Shown here piece after piece: positions 27,335 to 35,507 of a stretch of DNA of 64,000 nucleotides. The DNA is taken from assembly GCF_036697405.1 (NCBI RefSeq), contig NZ_JBAHWA010000001.1, positions 372,001 to 436,000 on the forward strand, given 5' to 3'. Positions within the stretch are counted from its first letter, which is position 1; the number at the start of each line of letters is the position of its first letter. The stretch comes from Lysobacter sp036697405. Its GTDB lineage: Bacteria > Pseudomonadota > Gammaproteobacteria > Xanthomonadales > Xanthomonadaceae. The notes beneath the pieces were generated by a model that searched no databases, was not told where the DNA came from, and saw only the letters and a program-made list of their open reading frames with translations. A program made the position numbers and the translations under genes.

Positions 27335-28389
27335 CGCAACAGCTGCTCGCGGCGCCGCACCGCTTCGGGTTCTTCCAGGCCTTGCGCATCCTGGAGTCGT
27401 TGTTCGCCAGGCAGGGCATGAAGCGCGGCGACGTGGTGGCGCGCAAGCTGCGCTTCAAGAACACGCTCGCCTTGGGCTTTCCCGCCAGCGAGATCGAAGG
27501 GGCGGTGGCGTACGGCAACGACGGCGCCATGCTCGATTGCCCGGAGGCCATCGAGCACGCGGTGACGATGGAGCAATTGGCCGAAGTGCACATCACGCCC
27601 GCGTTCACCGGCCTGCTCGGTGGCCAGGGAGCGCTGCCGCTGCATTACACCGAACGGCTCGCCGAGCGCGAGACGATCCACCGGGACCGTGCCGCACGCG
27701 CGTTCCTGGACCTGTTCACCAATCGCGCGGTCGCTCTGCACTACGATGCCTGGAAGAAGTACCGGGCGCCGCTGCAGTACGAACTGGAACGCAACGAGCG
27801 TTTCCTGCCGCTGGTGCTGTCGCTGGTCGGGCTGGGGCAGCAGGCGCTGCGCGAACGCATGGCCGATGGCGGCGGCGGGGACGTGTTCGACCAGGCGATC
27901 GCCCACTACGCCGGTGGGGTCTGCCAGCATCCGGTCTCCGCGGCCGCGCTGCAGCGCATACTCCGCGACTATTTCCAAGTGCCGCTGCGCGTCGAGCAGT
28001 TCGTCGGCGCCTGGTATTCGGTGCCCGAAGCGCAACGCAGCCGGCTGGGAACGAACAACGCCACCCTGGGCTCCACGGCCCTGGCCGGCGATCGGGTCTG
28101 GCAACGCGATCTGCGCATGCGGATCTGGATCGGCCCGCTGGATCGCGGGCAGTTCGACGATTTCCTGCCTGGCGGCCAGGCCGCACTCGGTCTGGCCAAG
28201 TGGCTTACCTTGCTCACCGGCTCCTGTTTCGAGTACGAGGTCCGCCTGACCCTGAAGGCCGAACACATCACGGGCGTGCGCATGAGCCCGGATGCGGGCG
28301 CCCGCCTGGGCTGGGACAGCTACGTATGCTCCCGGGCCGCGCAGGCGCCGCGCTCGGACACCAGCTACGACATTCGCACCTTGCAGTGA
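27298..28389 (+). CDS. tssG: T6SS baseplate protein TssG
   Basis: 363 residues, starting inside the 3' end of tssF. Family marks are HRFGFFQALRILE, then FTGLLGGQGALPLHYTE and the C-terminal LGWDSYVCSRA. TssG and TssF make the wedge around the VgrG hub. The overlap suggests translational coupling with tssF. Confidence 0.95.
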   Translation: MPPTKRRIDPGVAQQLLAAPHRFGFFQALRILESLFARQGMKRGDVVARKLRFKNTLALGFPASEIEGAVAYGNDGAMLDCPEAIEHAVTMEQLAEVHITPAFTGLLGGQGALPLHYTERLAERETIHRDRAARAFLDLFTNRAVALHYDAWKKYRAPLQYELERNERFLPLVLSLVGLGQQALRERMADGGGGDVFDQAIAHYAGGVCQHPVSAAALQRILRDYFQVPLRVEQFVGAWYSVPEAQRSRLGTNNATLGSTALAGDRVWQRDLRMRIWIGPLDRGQFDDFLPGGQAALGLAKWLTLLTGSCFEYEVRLTLKAEHITGVRMSPDAGARLGWDSYVCSRAAQAPRSDTSYDIRTLQ

Positions 28390-28434
28390 CGCCCCGTTTC
28401 CCATCCGCCGGATTCAAAGCACGGACCGCCTAGC

Positions 28435-31248
28435 ATGAGCATCAATCTCAAGACCCTGATCGGGAAGCTCAACGACACCAGCCGCCTCGCCGTCGAACGC
28501 GCGGCGAACATCTGCGTACAGCGCGGCCACTACGAGGTGGATCTGGAACACCTTTTTCTCGCTCTGCTCGAGCAGCCCCAAAGCGATTTCGCATTGATCG
28601 CCAAGCGCAGCGATATCGGCCTGGACTCGCTGCAACGCGATCTGGACCGGGAGGTCGGCCGGTTCAAGGACGGCAACACGCGCACGCCCGTGTTCTCGCC
28701 GCACCTGCCTACGTTGTTCGAGCATGCATGGTTGCTGGCGTCGCTCGACTCGCAGACCACGCGCATCCGTAGCGGCCATCTGCTGCTGGCCCTGCTGACC
28801 GAACCGGGCCTGTCGCAGCTGGCCTACCGTGGATCGGCGCAGTTCGTGAAGCTCAAGAAGGACGAGCTCAAGCACGACTTCGCCGCGCTGACCAAAGGCT
28901 CGCAGGAAGCCGGGGAGGGCGTGGCGTTCGCGGACGCCAGCGCGGGGGACGCCAGCACCGATGCCGCCACAGCCGACCAGGTGGCGCGCGGCGGCCTGGG
29001 CAAGACGCCGGCCCTGGACCAGTTCACCACCAACCTGACCGCGCGTGCGCGCGACGGCAAGCTGGATCCGGTGGTGGGACGCGACCCGGAGATCCGCCAG
29101 GTGATCGACATCCTGATGCGCCGGCGCCAGAACAACCCGATCCTCACCGGCGAAGCCGGCGTCGGCAAGACCGCGGTCGTGGAAGGGCTGGCGCTGCGCA
29201 TCGCCGCCGACGACGTGCCGCAAGTGCTGCGCGGAGTGGAGCTGCACACGCTCGACATGGGACTGCTGCAGGCCGGCGCCAGCGTCAAGGGCGAATTCGA
29301 GAACCGGCTGAAGAACGTCATCGATGAAGTGAAGAAGAGCCCGCACCCCATCATCCTGTTCATCGACGAGGCGCATACGATGATCGGCGCGGGCGGGCAG
29401 GCCGGCCAGAACGACGCGGCCAACCTGCTCAAGCCGGCGCTGGCCCGCGGCGAACTGCGCACCATCGCCGCCACGACTTGGGGCGAGTACAAGAAGTATT
29501 TCGAGAAGGACGCCGCGCTGGCGCGCCGCTTCCAGGTCGTGAAAGTGGAAGAGCCCAGCGAAACCCTGTGCGCAGCAATGCTGCGCGGAATGGTCCCGCT
29601 GATGGAGAAGCATTTCGGCATACGCGTGCTCGACGAAGCCATTACCGAAGCCGTGCGCCTGTCGCACCGCTACATCAGCGGCCGCCAGTTGCCGGACAAG
29701 GCGATCAGCGTGCTCGACACCGCCTGCGCGAAAGTGGCGCTGGGCCAAAGCGCGACCCCGGCGATCATCGAAGAGACGCGCAAGCACCTGGACCGCATCG
29801 AAGCCGAACTGTCCAGCCTCAGGCGCGAGGCCGCCAGCGGTTGGCAGCATGGCGAGCGCATGACCGAATTGCTGGAACAGCAAGCGCAGGCGCGGGCAGC
29901 CTTGAGCGGCAACGAAGCCCGGTTGATCCAAGAGCTCGAACTGGCCGACCGTATTCAGGCCTTGCGCAACGAACTGGAAGCGGCCGCCGACGGCGGCGGC
30001 GCCCCGGCGGCGGTCGAAAGCTCGGCGGCCGCCGCGTCGGAGGAGGACGAGTCCATGGGCGACGGCGATGTCGTCGTGGCGGTGCCCACGAAGAAGAAGA
30101 CCGGCAAGAGCAAAAAGGCGGAATCCGCGCAGAAGACCACGGCCTCCGGCTCGAATCCCAGGCATGCGCAGTTGCAGGTCCTTATCGACGAGCTTCGCGC
30201 CTTGCAGGGCGAAACGCCCATGGTGCCCCTGCAGGTGGACGGCCATGTCGTCGCCGACATCGTCAGCGCCTGGACCGGCGTGCCGCTGGGGCGCATGGTC
30301 AAGAACGAGGTGGCGACCGTGCAGAACCTGGCTCCGCTGCTGGCCGAGCGGGTCATCGGTCAGGACCACGCCCTCGAGGCCGTCGCCCAGCGCGTACGCA
30401 CCGCCACGGCCAAGCTGGAAGACCCGAACAAGCCGCGCGGCGTTTTCATGTTCGTCGGCCCATCGGGCGTGGGCAAGACCGAAACCGCGCTGGCCTTGGC
30501 GGACATTCTCTACGGCGGCGAGCGCAAGCTGATCACCATCAACATGAGCGAGTACCAGGAAGCGCACAGCGTTTCCGGCCTGAAAGGCTCGCCTCCCGGT
30601 TATGTGGGCTACGGCGAGGGCGGAGTACTGACCGAAGCGGTGCGTCGCCAGCCCTACAGCGTGGTGCTGCTGGACGAAGTGGAGAAGGCGCATCCGGACG
30701 TCCTGGAAATGTTCTTCCAGGTCTTCGACAAGGGCATGATGGACGATGCCGAAGGGCGGGAGATCGACTTCCGCAACACCTTGATCATCCTGACTTCGAA
30801 CGTCGGCTCGCCGCAGATCATGCAGGCCTGCTTGAACAAACCGAAAGAACAGACCCCCGAGGCCGGGGCCCTCGCCGACGCCCTGCGACCGATCCTGATG
30901 AAATCGTTCAAGCCGGCCTTCCTGGGCCGCCTGAAAGTCGTGCCTTACTATCCCATCAGCGACGACGTCCTGGTGCAGATCATCGAACTGAAGCTGCAGC
31001 GTATCCGCGACCGCGTCGCCAGCAATCACAAGGCCACGTTCGCCTGGGACGAGAGCCTGGTCGATGCCGTGCTGCAGCGCTGCACCGAAGTCGATTCCGG
31101 CGCACGCAACGTCGACCACATCCTCAACGGCACCTTGTTGCCGGAGATCGCCGAGAACGTGCTGGCCCGCATGATCGACGGCGGAAAGATCGAAACGATA
31201 ACGGTTGGCGCGGATGAGACCGGCGGTTTCCGGTACACGATCAGCTAG
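28435..31248 (+). CDS. tssH: T6SS sheath-disassembly ATPase TssH (ClpV)
   Basis: 937 residues. The N-terminal ClpN domain (1-about 160) recognises contracted sheath. The first AAA+ domain has Walker A GEAGVGKT (about 238) and FIDEAHTMIGAGG. The coiled M region follows near 450-520. A low-complexity stretch of about 55 residues, rich in Ala/Ser/Glu then Lys (EEDESMGDGD, KKKTGKSKKAE), interrupts before the second AAA+ domain with Walker A GPSGVGKTE (about 675) and LLDEVEKAHPDV. The insert makes it somewhat longer than usual ClpV. It is the last gene of the rightward T6SS operon. Confidence 0.95.
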   Translation: MSINLKTLIGKLNDTSRLAVERAANICVQRGHYEVDLEHLFLALLEQPQSDFALIAKRSDIGLDSLQRDLDREVGRFKDGNTRTPVFSPHLPTLFEHAWLLASLDSQTTRIRSGHLLLALLTEPGLSQLAYRGSAQFVKLKKDELKHDFAALTKGSQEAGEGVAFADASAGDASTDAATADQVARGGLGKTPALDQFTTNLTARARDGKLDPVVGRDPEIRQVIDILMRRRQNNPILTGEAGVGKTAVVEGLALRIAADDVPQVLRGVELHTLDMGLLQAGASVKGEFENRLKNVIDEVKKSPHPIILFIDEAHTMIGAGGQAGQNDAANLLKPALARGELRTIAATTWGEYKKYFEKDAALARRFQVVKVEEPSETLCAAMLRGMVPLMEKHFGIRVLDEAITEAVRLSHRYISGRQLPDKAISVLDTACAKVALGQSATPAIIEETRKHLDRIEAELSSLRREAASGWQHGERMTELLEQQAQARAALSGNEARLIQELELADRIQALRNELEAAADGGGAPAAVESSAAAASEEDESMGDGDVVVAVPTKKKTGKSKKAESAQKTTASGSNPRHAQLQVLIDELRALQGETPMVPLQVDGHVVADIVSAWTGVPLGRMVKNEVATVQNLAPLLAERVIGQDHALEAVAQRVRTATAKLEDPNKPRGVFMFVGPSGVGKTETALALADILYGGERKLITINMSEYQEAHSVSGLKGSPPGYVGYGEGGVLTEAVRRQPYSVVLLDEVEKAHPDVLEMFFQVFDKGMMDDAEGREIDFRNTLIILTSNVGSPQIMQACLNKPKEQTPEAGALADALRPILMKSFKPAFLGRLKVVPYYPISDDVLVQIIELKLQRIRDRVASNHKATFAWDESLVDAVLQRCTEVDSGARNVDHILNGTLLPEIAENVLARMIDGGKIETITVGADETGGFRYTIS

Positions 31249-32046
31249 GATCGCGCGGGCAAGAAGGCCTGAGACGAACGGCCGGAGGCGGGACGGGCCA
31301 GCAAGGCCTCATCGAGTTCTCGCGTAGCCGGTCGCGCCCGATGCGCCGGCGGCGGCTGGCGCCAGCGCGCAGCCGTTGGAGATAAGGCGCAGTAGCGACT
31401 CCTGCGTCGCGAGCCCACGTCCTCGCAGGTGCTTGGCCGACGTCGAACAACTTGCGCGCGAGCGACTAAGTAGGTCGCTTCGCGCTCTCTTTCTTGCGCC
31501 ATGGACGATGGCGCGAACGGCCAGCGCGAGCGCGACGACCACGCTATCGGACTCCAGCGTCGCCGTGGGAGCGCCGGGAACTCGCGCCCGTCCGGGCCGC
31601 GGATGCCGCCCCGCTGGTCGCGCACGCCGGCAAAGCCCGGCAGATGGCGCATCTGCCGCGATGCACCACCACAACTCACCTAGACAACGAGAGTCGCCTC
31701 GAATGGTGCGCTAACGGTCGCTCCCTCGAACGCGACGCCAATCGAGACCGTTCCCCGCGGCTCGCGCACCTCGGCCCGATAACAGAACTGTCCATTTTCC
31801 GCATGGCCGCTTCTCGGCGCGGTCGGCGTTGAGTCAGGTGCTGGCACCTCTTCCGCCTTACGTGCCAGCGCCTCGGCCCACGGCCCGCGGTTCAGGCCGA
31901 TGGGCCGTGTCCAGCCCCTTCAGGAGTGTGCAGCGCGCTGACGTCGCATCGTCTAGATGACGGAACGACCTTGTTCGGATGTCCGGGTTGCGCCGCGAAC
32001 GGCGCAGGGCACCGGGAATGGAAATCGCGGTTAAGGATCATGGAAG
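31249..32046. other. non-coding junction between T6SS and eCIS
   Basis: About 800 bp with no convincing gene on either strand; the open frames are short and of compositional origin. It contains an imperfect hairpin at 31456-31485. Promoters for the eCIS operon should lie in the last ~200 bp, but I see no clear consensus pair. Confidence 0.55.
31456..31485 (+). terminator. possible hairpin terminator after tssH
   Basis: Arms GCGCGAGCGAC and GTCGCTTCGCGC, a stem with one bulge and a seven-base loop, followed by the pyrimidine-rich TCTCTTTCTT. It lies 200 bp past tssH, so its role in ending that transcript is uncertain. Confidence 0.35.
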
Positions 32047-32649
32047 ATGATGGTCGAGGCGATGACACTGCTGCTCAAGCAGCTCAACGACTACGTGGCG
32101 CACGCGGACGGCGCCGGCCCCGGCGCGCCCCTGCAAGCCGTCTGGGGAAACGTCGCGCAGCTCGATCGGTCGGAAGTGGCGACGGAGCTCGAGAACCGCA
32201 TCGTACTGACGCTGGTCAACCTAGAGGAGGAACGGGCTCTCAAGAACGGCAGGTCGTTCGCGAGCGTCGGCTCATCCGACGTGGCGTACCGTAACCGTCC
32301 TATCCATCTGAACCTGTTCCTGCTGTTCACGGCGAACTACCGGAACTACGGCACCGCGCTGCGCCGGCTGTCGCAGGTGCTCACGTTCTTCCAGGGCAAG
32401 CAGAAGTTCACGTTGGCAAACTCGCCGGGGGCGCTGCCGCAGCCGCCGATCGCCGAGTTCTCGCTCACGATGGATTTGATGTCGCCGACGTTCGAGGAGG
32501 TCAATCACCTCTGGGGGTTTCTCGGCGCCAAGCAGGGCAGCTCGGTCCTCTATCGCGGTCGTCTGGTGACGATCTCGGACGATCGTGTCCTCACAGGCGG
32601 CGGCCGCATCCGCGAGATCGACGTCATCGGCCGGGATGCCAGCGCATGA
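32047..32649 (+). CDS. eCIS cap / tail-terminator protein (Afp16/Pvc16-like, DUF4255)
   Basis: 200 residues, starting MMVEAMTLLLKQLNDYVA. The DUF4255 pattern is visible: helical opening, then ELENRIVLTLVNLEEERALKN cited in part, RPIHLNLFLLFTANYRNYGTAL in part, LSQVLTFFQGKQKFT, EFSLTMDLMSPTFEEVNHLWGFLG in part, then the C-terminal RLVTISDDRV. This family caps the end of the sheath/tube and sets particle length. It is the first gene of the eCIS operon and overlaps the next gene by 4 bp (ATGA). Confidence 0.88.
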   Translation: MMVEAMTLLLKQLNDYVAHADGAGPGAPLQAVWGNVAQLDRSEVATELENRIVLTLVNLEEERALKNGRSFASVGSSDVAYRNRPIHLNLFLLFTANYRNYGTALRRLSQVLTFFQGKQKFTLANSPGALPQPPIAEFSLTMDLMSPTFEEVNHLWGFLGAKQGSSVLYRGRLVTISDDRVLTGGGRIREIDVIGRDASA

Positions 32650-34019
32650 TCCGCTACCGGACACTGTTCGAGGTCGACATCGCGCACGACTACTTCACGA
32701 GTCAGGGCGATGTGGTGCTCGAAGCGCAGACGGACGCGGAGCGGGCCGCGCTGACGGCGCTGTACTCGGCCACCGATGTTCTGGATATAGAACCCGATGC
32801 CGCCACGCTCGCGACGCTGTCGGGCCACAGGCTGTTGCTGCGCAGCACCTGCACGGGATTCCTCGTCGCCGCGCAGGTCGACGCCTCGACGCCGCCGCGA
32901 CCGATCGTCGCACCCTCCGACACGTTCAGGCTGGCCTTTCTGTTGCGCGCGCGCGACGCGAGGTTCGCGAACTACACGGAGCTCGGGTCGCCATCGGGCT
33001 TCTACCGCTTCGGCAACGACGCGGAGAATCGCGTCGCCGGCGTCAGCTATCTGTCGCAGCCCATCCCGGTGTTCGACGCGGCGCGCCGGTACGTGGCGGG
33101 CGACGTGCGCTCCCAGGCCGCAGGGCCTACCTTCGATCTGTTCCTCGCGCTGCGCGACACCGGACCGAGCGCTATGCCGGTCGCCGCGGATTGGCGGCGC
33201 ATTCCGGTCGACACTTTCAGCATGAGCGCCAGCTATCAGTCCGGGGCGATCGTTCTTGCCGCGAACCGCGTATACCGCGCGCTCGTCGACGCGCCGGGAA
33301 CCGATCTCACGAACGCCGCGCAGTGGCAGCCGGTCGCGACGCTGGGCAACCAGTACGCCAGCGCCACGGATGCGATGCGCAGCGAGTTCGCGTTCGCGAC
33401 GATCGATATCGCCGCAGCGGCCTTGCCGCAGGCCACCGTGCGCCTGACCAGGTCCGGCGCGGCGACGCCGGCTTCCGAACAGCACTTCACGGCGGAGCAG
33501 GGCGACTTGCTCCAAGTGCGGGTCGATCTGCGTGCGCTGCCTTCCGGCACCTATCGCCTCGAAGTACTGGACGGCACGCAGACGCCGGTTCCCGGCCTTA
33601 CCACGCCCTTGTTCATCGCGGCCGACGCCCGCTCGACGGGCGCGTTCGGCGTGATCGAGATCGATCGCGGCGCTGCGGACTACGCCCTGCTCGACGGGGC
33701 GGGTGCACTGCGATCGCCGCGCTATGCGCTGCGCTTCCTGAATCGAGCGACGCGTTGGCGTTACATCTTTCCGGCGGCGCAGGCGGTGGGTGCCGGCGCG
33801 GACGTCGCGCATGAAGGCGCGGACCCGCGAGTTCTGGTCACCGCCGCCGCACGTCCGCTGTCGCGCTTCGGTACGGGATCGCGCCTGCAGGCCGATGTCC
33901 AGGCGACGCCCACTTCCGAGGAAATCCGGCTTCCCGTTCCCGAGGTCGACCGCTTGCGACGCCAGAACGCCGAGTGGTTTTCCGAAACCTATTTGCCGAA
34001 CCTAACCGTAGGACCGTAA
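32646..34019 (+). CDS. eCIS-associated protein with carbohydrate-binding-like repeats
   Basis: 457 residues. The N-terminal ~135 residues form an unknown beta-rich region (FLLRARDARFANYTEL). Residues about 144-188 and 193-231 resemble two CBM5/12-type modules: RRYVAGDVRS with YLxAL-like aromatics and DWRRI, then SYQSGAIVLAANRVYRALVD with PGTD and QWQPV. The C-terminal half is beta-rich and ends ETYLPNLTVGP. No signal peptide, so it would leave the cell only with the particle. The position between cap and sheath suggests a structural or surface-binding accessory of the particle. Family not recognised; the CBM reading is motif-level only. Confidence 0.6.
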   Translation: MIRYRTLFEVDIAHDYFTSQGDVVLEAQTDAERAALTALYSATDVLDIEPDAATLATLSGHRLLLRSTCTGFLVAAQVDASTPPRPIVAPSDTFRLAFLLRARDARFANYTELGSPSGFYRFGNDAENRVAGVSYLSQPIPVFDAARRYVAGDVRSQAAGPTFDLFLALRDTGPSAMPVAADWRRIPVDTFSMSASYQSGAIVLAANRVYRALVDAPGTDLTNAAQWQPVATLGNQYASATDAMRSEFAFATIDIAAAALPQATVRLTRSGAATPASEQHFTAEQGDLLQVRVDLRALPSGTYRLEVLDGTQTPVPGLTTPLFIAADARSTGAFGVIEIDRGAADYALLDGAGALRSPRYALRFLNRATRWRYIFPAAQAVGAGADVAHEGADPRVLVTAAARPLSRFGTGSRLQADVQATPTSEEIRLPVPEVDRLRRQNAEWFSETYLPNLTVGP

Positions 34020-34022
34020 CCC

Positions 34023-35504
34023 ATGCCTCTGAATCTCAGAACTCCGGGCGTGTACATCGTGGAGGAGTCGAAGTTTCCTCCGTCCGTGGTGCCGGTCGAA
34101 ACCGCGATCCCCGCGTTCTTCGGCTACACGCGCAACGCGCAGTACAAGGGAACCAACCTGCTCAACCGCCCCGTGGCGGTTAATTCTCTGCTCGAGTTCC
34201 AGGAGATCTTCGGCTTCGCGGCGGAGATCGGGGGGTTCGCGGTCGCGCTGGACGAGGGGGGCAACGTGGCCACGCCCGTGGCCGATCCGGGGCAGGGGCC
34301 GAACGCTCGGTTCCGCCTGGCGTACGCGCTGCGCCACTTCTACGACAATGGCGGCGGCCGCTGCTATATCGTGAGCGTTGGCACTTACGCCGCCAGCTCG
34401 GTGACCAGCGATATCGTCGACGCGCATATCGCGGGGCTGGAAGCGCTGGCGCGCGAGGGCGAGCCGACACTCATCGTCTTCCCCGACCTGAGCGGGATGC
34501 GCCCGGCGGCATCCGCGGATCCGGTGGTGGTCGCCGCCAATCTCGCCGCTACGCGCGCCGCGTATCACTCGGTGCTGGTACAGGCGTTGAACCAATGCGC
34601 CCTGCTGGGCGACCGCTTCCTGGTCTGCGACCTCTGGGACGGCGACCAGCCCGGCAGCGACGGCATCGCCGCCTTCCGCAACGGCATCGGCACGAACAAC
34701 CTGAAGTACGGCGCGGCGTATCACCCGTACATCCAGACCACCATGGCGTGGAACTGGGACGAGTCCACCATCACGGTCACGCAGGTCGCGCGCCGCAACG
34801 ACGACGGCACGGTGACCCTGCCCAGTCCGCACAATGGCATGACGCTGGCCGCGCTCAAGGCCGGCTCGCCGAACTCCAGCCCGCTGATCTACGCCAACGT
34901 GCGCAACGAACTGGCGAAGTTCACCGTCACCTTGCCGCCTGGCGCAGCGGTGGTCGGCATCTACGCCACCGTGGACCGCACGCGCGGCGTATGGAAGTCG
35001 CCGGCCAACCAAAGCCTGTCCTCGGTACGCGGCCTGAGCGTTCGCATCGACCAGGACCTCAACGACAACATGAACGTCGAGCCCAGCGGCAAGGCCATCA
35101 ACGCCTTGCGCGCGTTCAGTGGCAAGGGCTTCCTGGTTTGGGGAGCGCGCACGCTGGCCGGCAACGACAACGAATGGCGCTACGTGTCCGTACGGCGCTT
35201 CTTCAACATGATCGAGGAGTCGACACGCAAGGCCACCGAGCCTTTCGTATTCGAGCCCAACGACGCCGGGACCTGGGCCAAAGTCAAGGCGATGATCGAG
35301 AACTTCCTGGTCATCCAATGGCGCGACGGCGCGCTGGTCGGCGCCAAGCCAGACGACGCGTTCTACGTGCACGTCGGCTTGGGCACGACCATGACGGCGC
35401 AGGACATTCTCGAAGGTCGCATGAACGTCGAGGTCGGCGTGGCGGTGGTGAGGCCAGCCGAGTTCGTGGTTCTGGTTTTCTCGCACAAGATGCAGGAGTC
35501 CTGA
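34023..35504 (+). CDS. eCIS contractile sheath protein 1 (Afp2/Pvc2-like)
   Basis: 493 residues. The opening TPGVYIVEESKFPPSVVPVE and FFGYT are the phage-tail-sheath N-terminus that links neighbouring subunits. The core includes YALRHFYDNGGGRCYIVSVG. The conserved C-terminal region carries RTLAGNDNEWRYVSVRRFFN, the QDILEGRMNVEVGVAVVRPA stretch and FSHKM. It polymerises around the tube and contracts to drive it. It begins 3 bp after the preceding gene and precedes a larger paralogue. Confidence 0.95.
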   Translation: MPLNLRTPGVYIVEESKFPPSVVPVETAIPAFFGYTRNAQYKGTNLLNRPVAVNSLLEFQEIFGFAAEIGGFAVALDEGGNVATPVADPGQGPNARFRLAYALRHFYDNGGGRCYIVSVGTYAASSVTSDIVDAHIAGLEALAREGEPTLIVFPDLSGMRPAASADPVVVAANLAATRAAYHSVLVQALNQCALLGDRFLVCDLWDGDQPGSDGIAAFRNGIGTNNLKYGAAYHPYIQTTMAWNWDESTITVTQVARRNDDGTVTLPSPHNGMTLAALKAGSPNSSPLIYANVRNELAKFTVTLPPGAAVVGIYATVDRTRGVWKSPANQSLSSVRGLSVRIDQDLNDNMNVEPSGKAINALRAFSGKGFLVWGARTLAGNDNEWRYVSVRRFFNMIEESTRKATEPFVFEPNDAGTWAKVKAMIENFLVIQWRDGALVGAKPDDAFYVHVGLGTTMTAQDILEGRMNVEVGVAVVRPAEFVVLVFSHKMQES

Positions 35505-35507
35505 TCC

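Noticed and set aside
28414..31119. 901-residue minus-strand ORF opposite tssH
   Set aside because: Antisense shadow of the well-supported ClpV gene, with compositionally biased sequence.
31249..32046. tRNA or rRNA gene in the junction
   Set aside because: No cloverleaf pattern or rRNA-like sequence could be seen.
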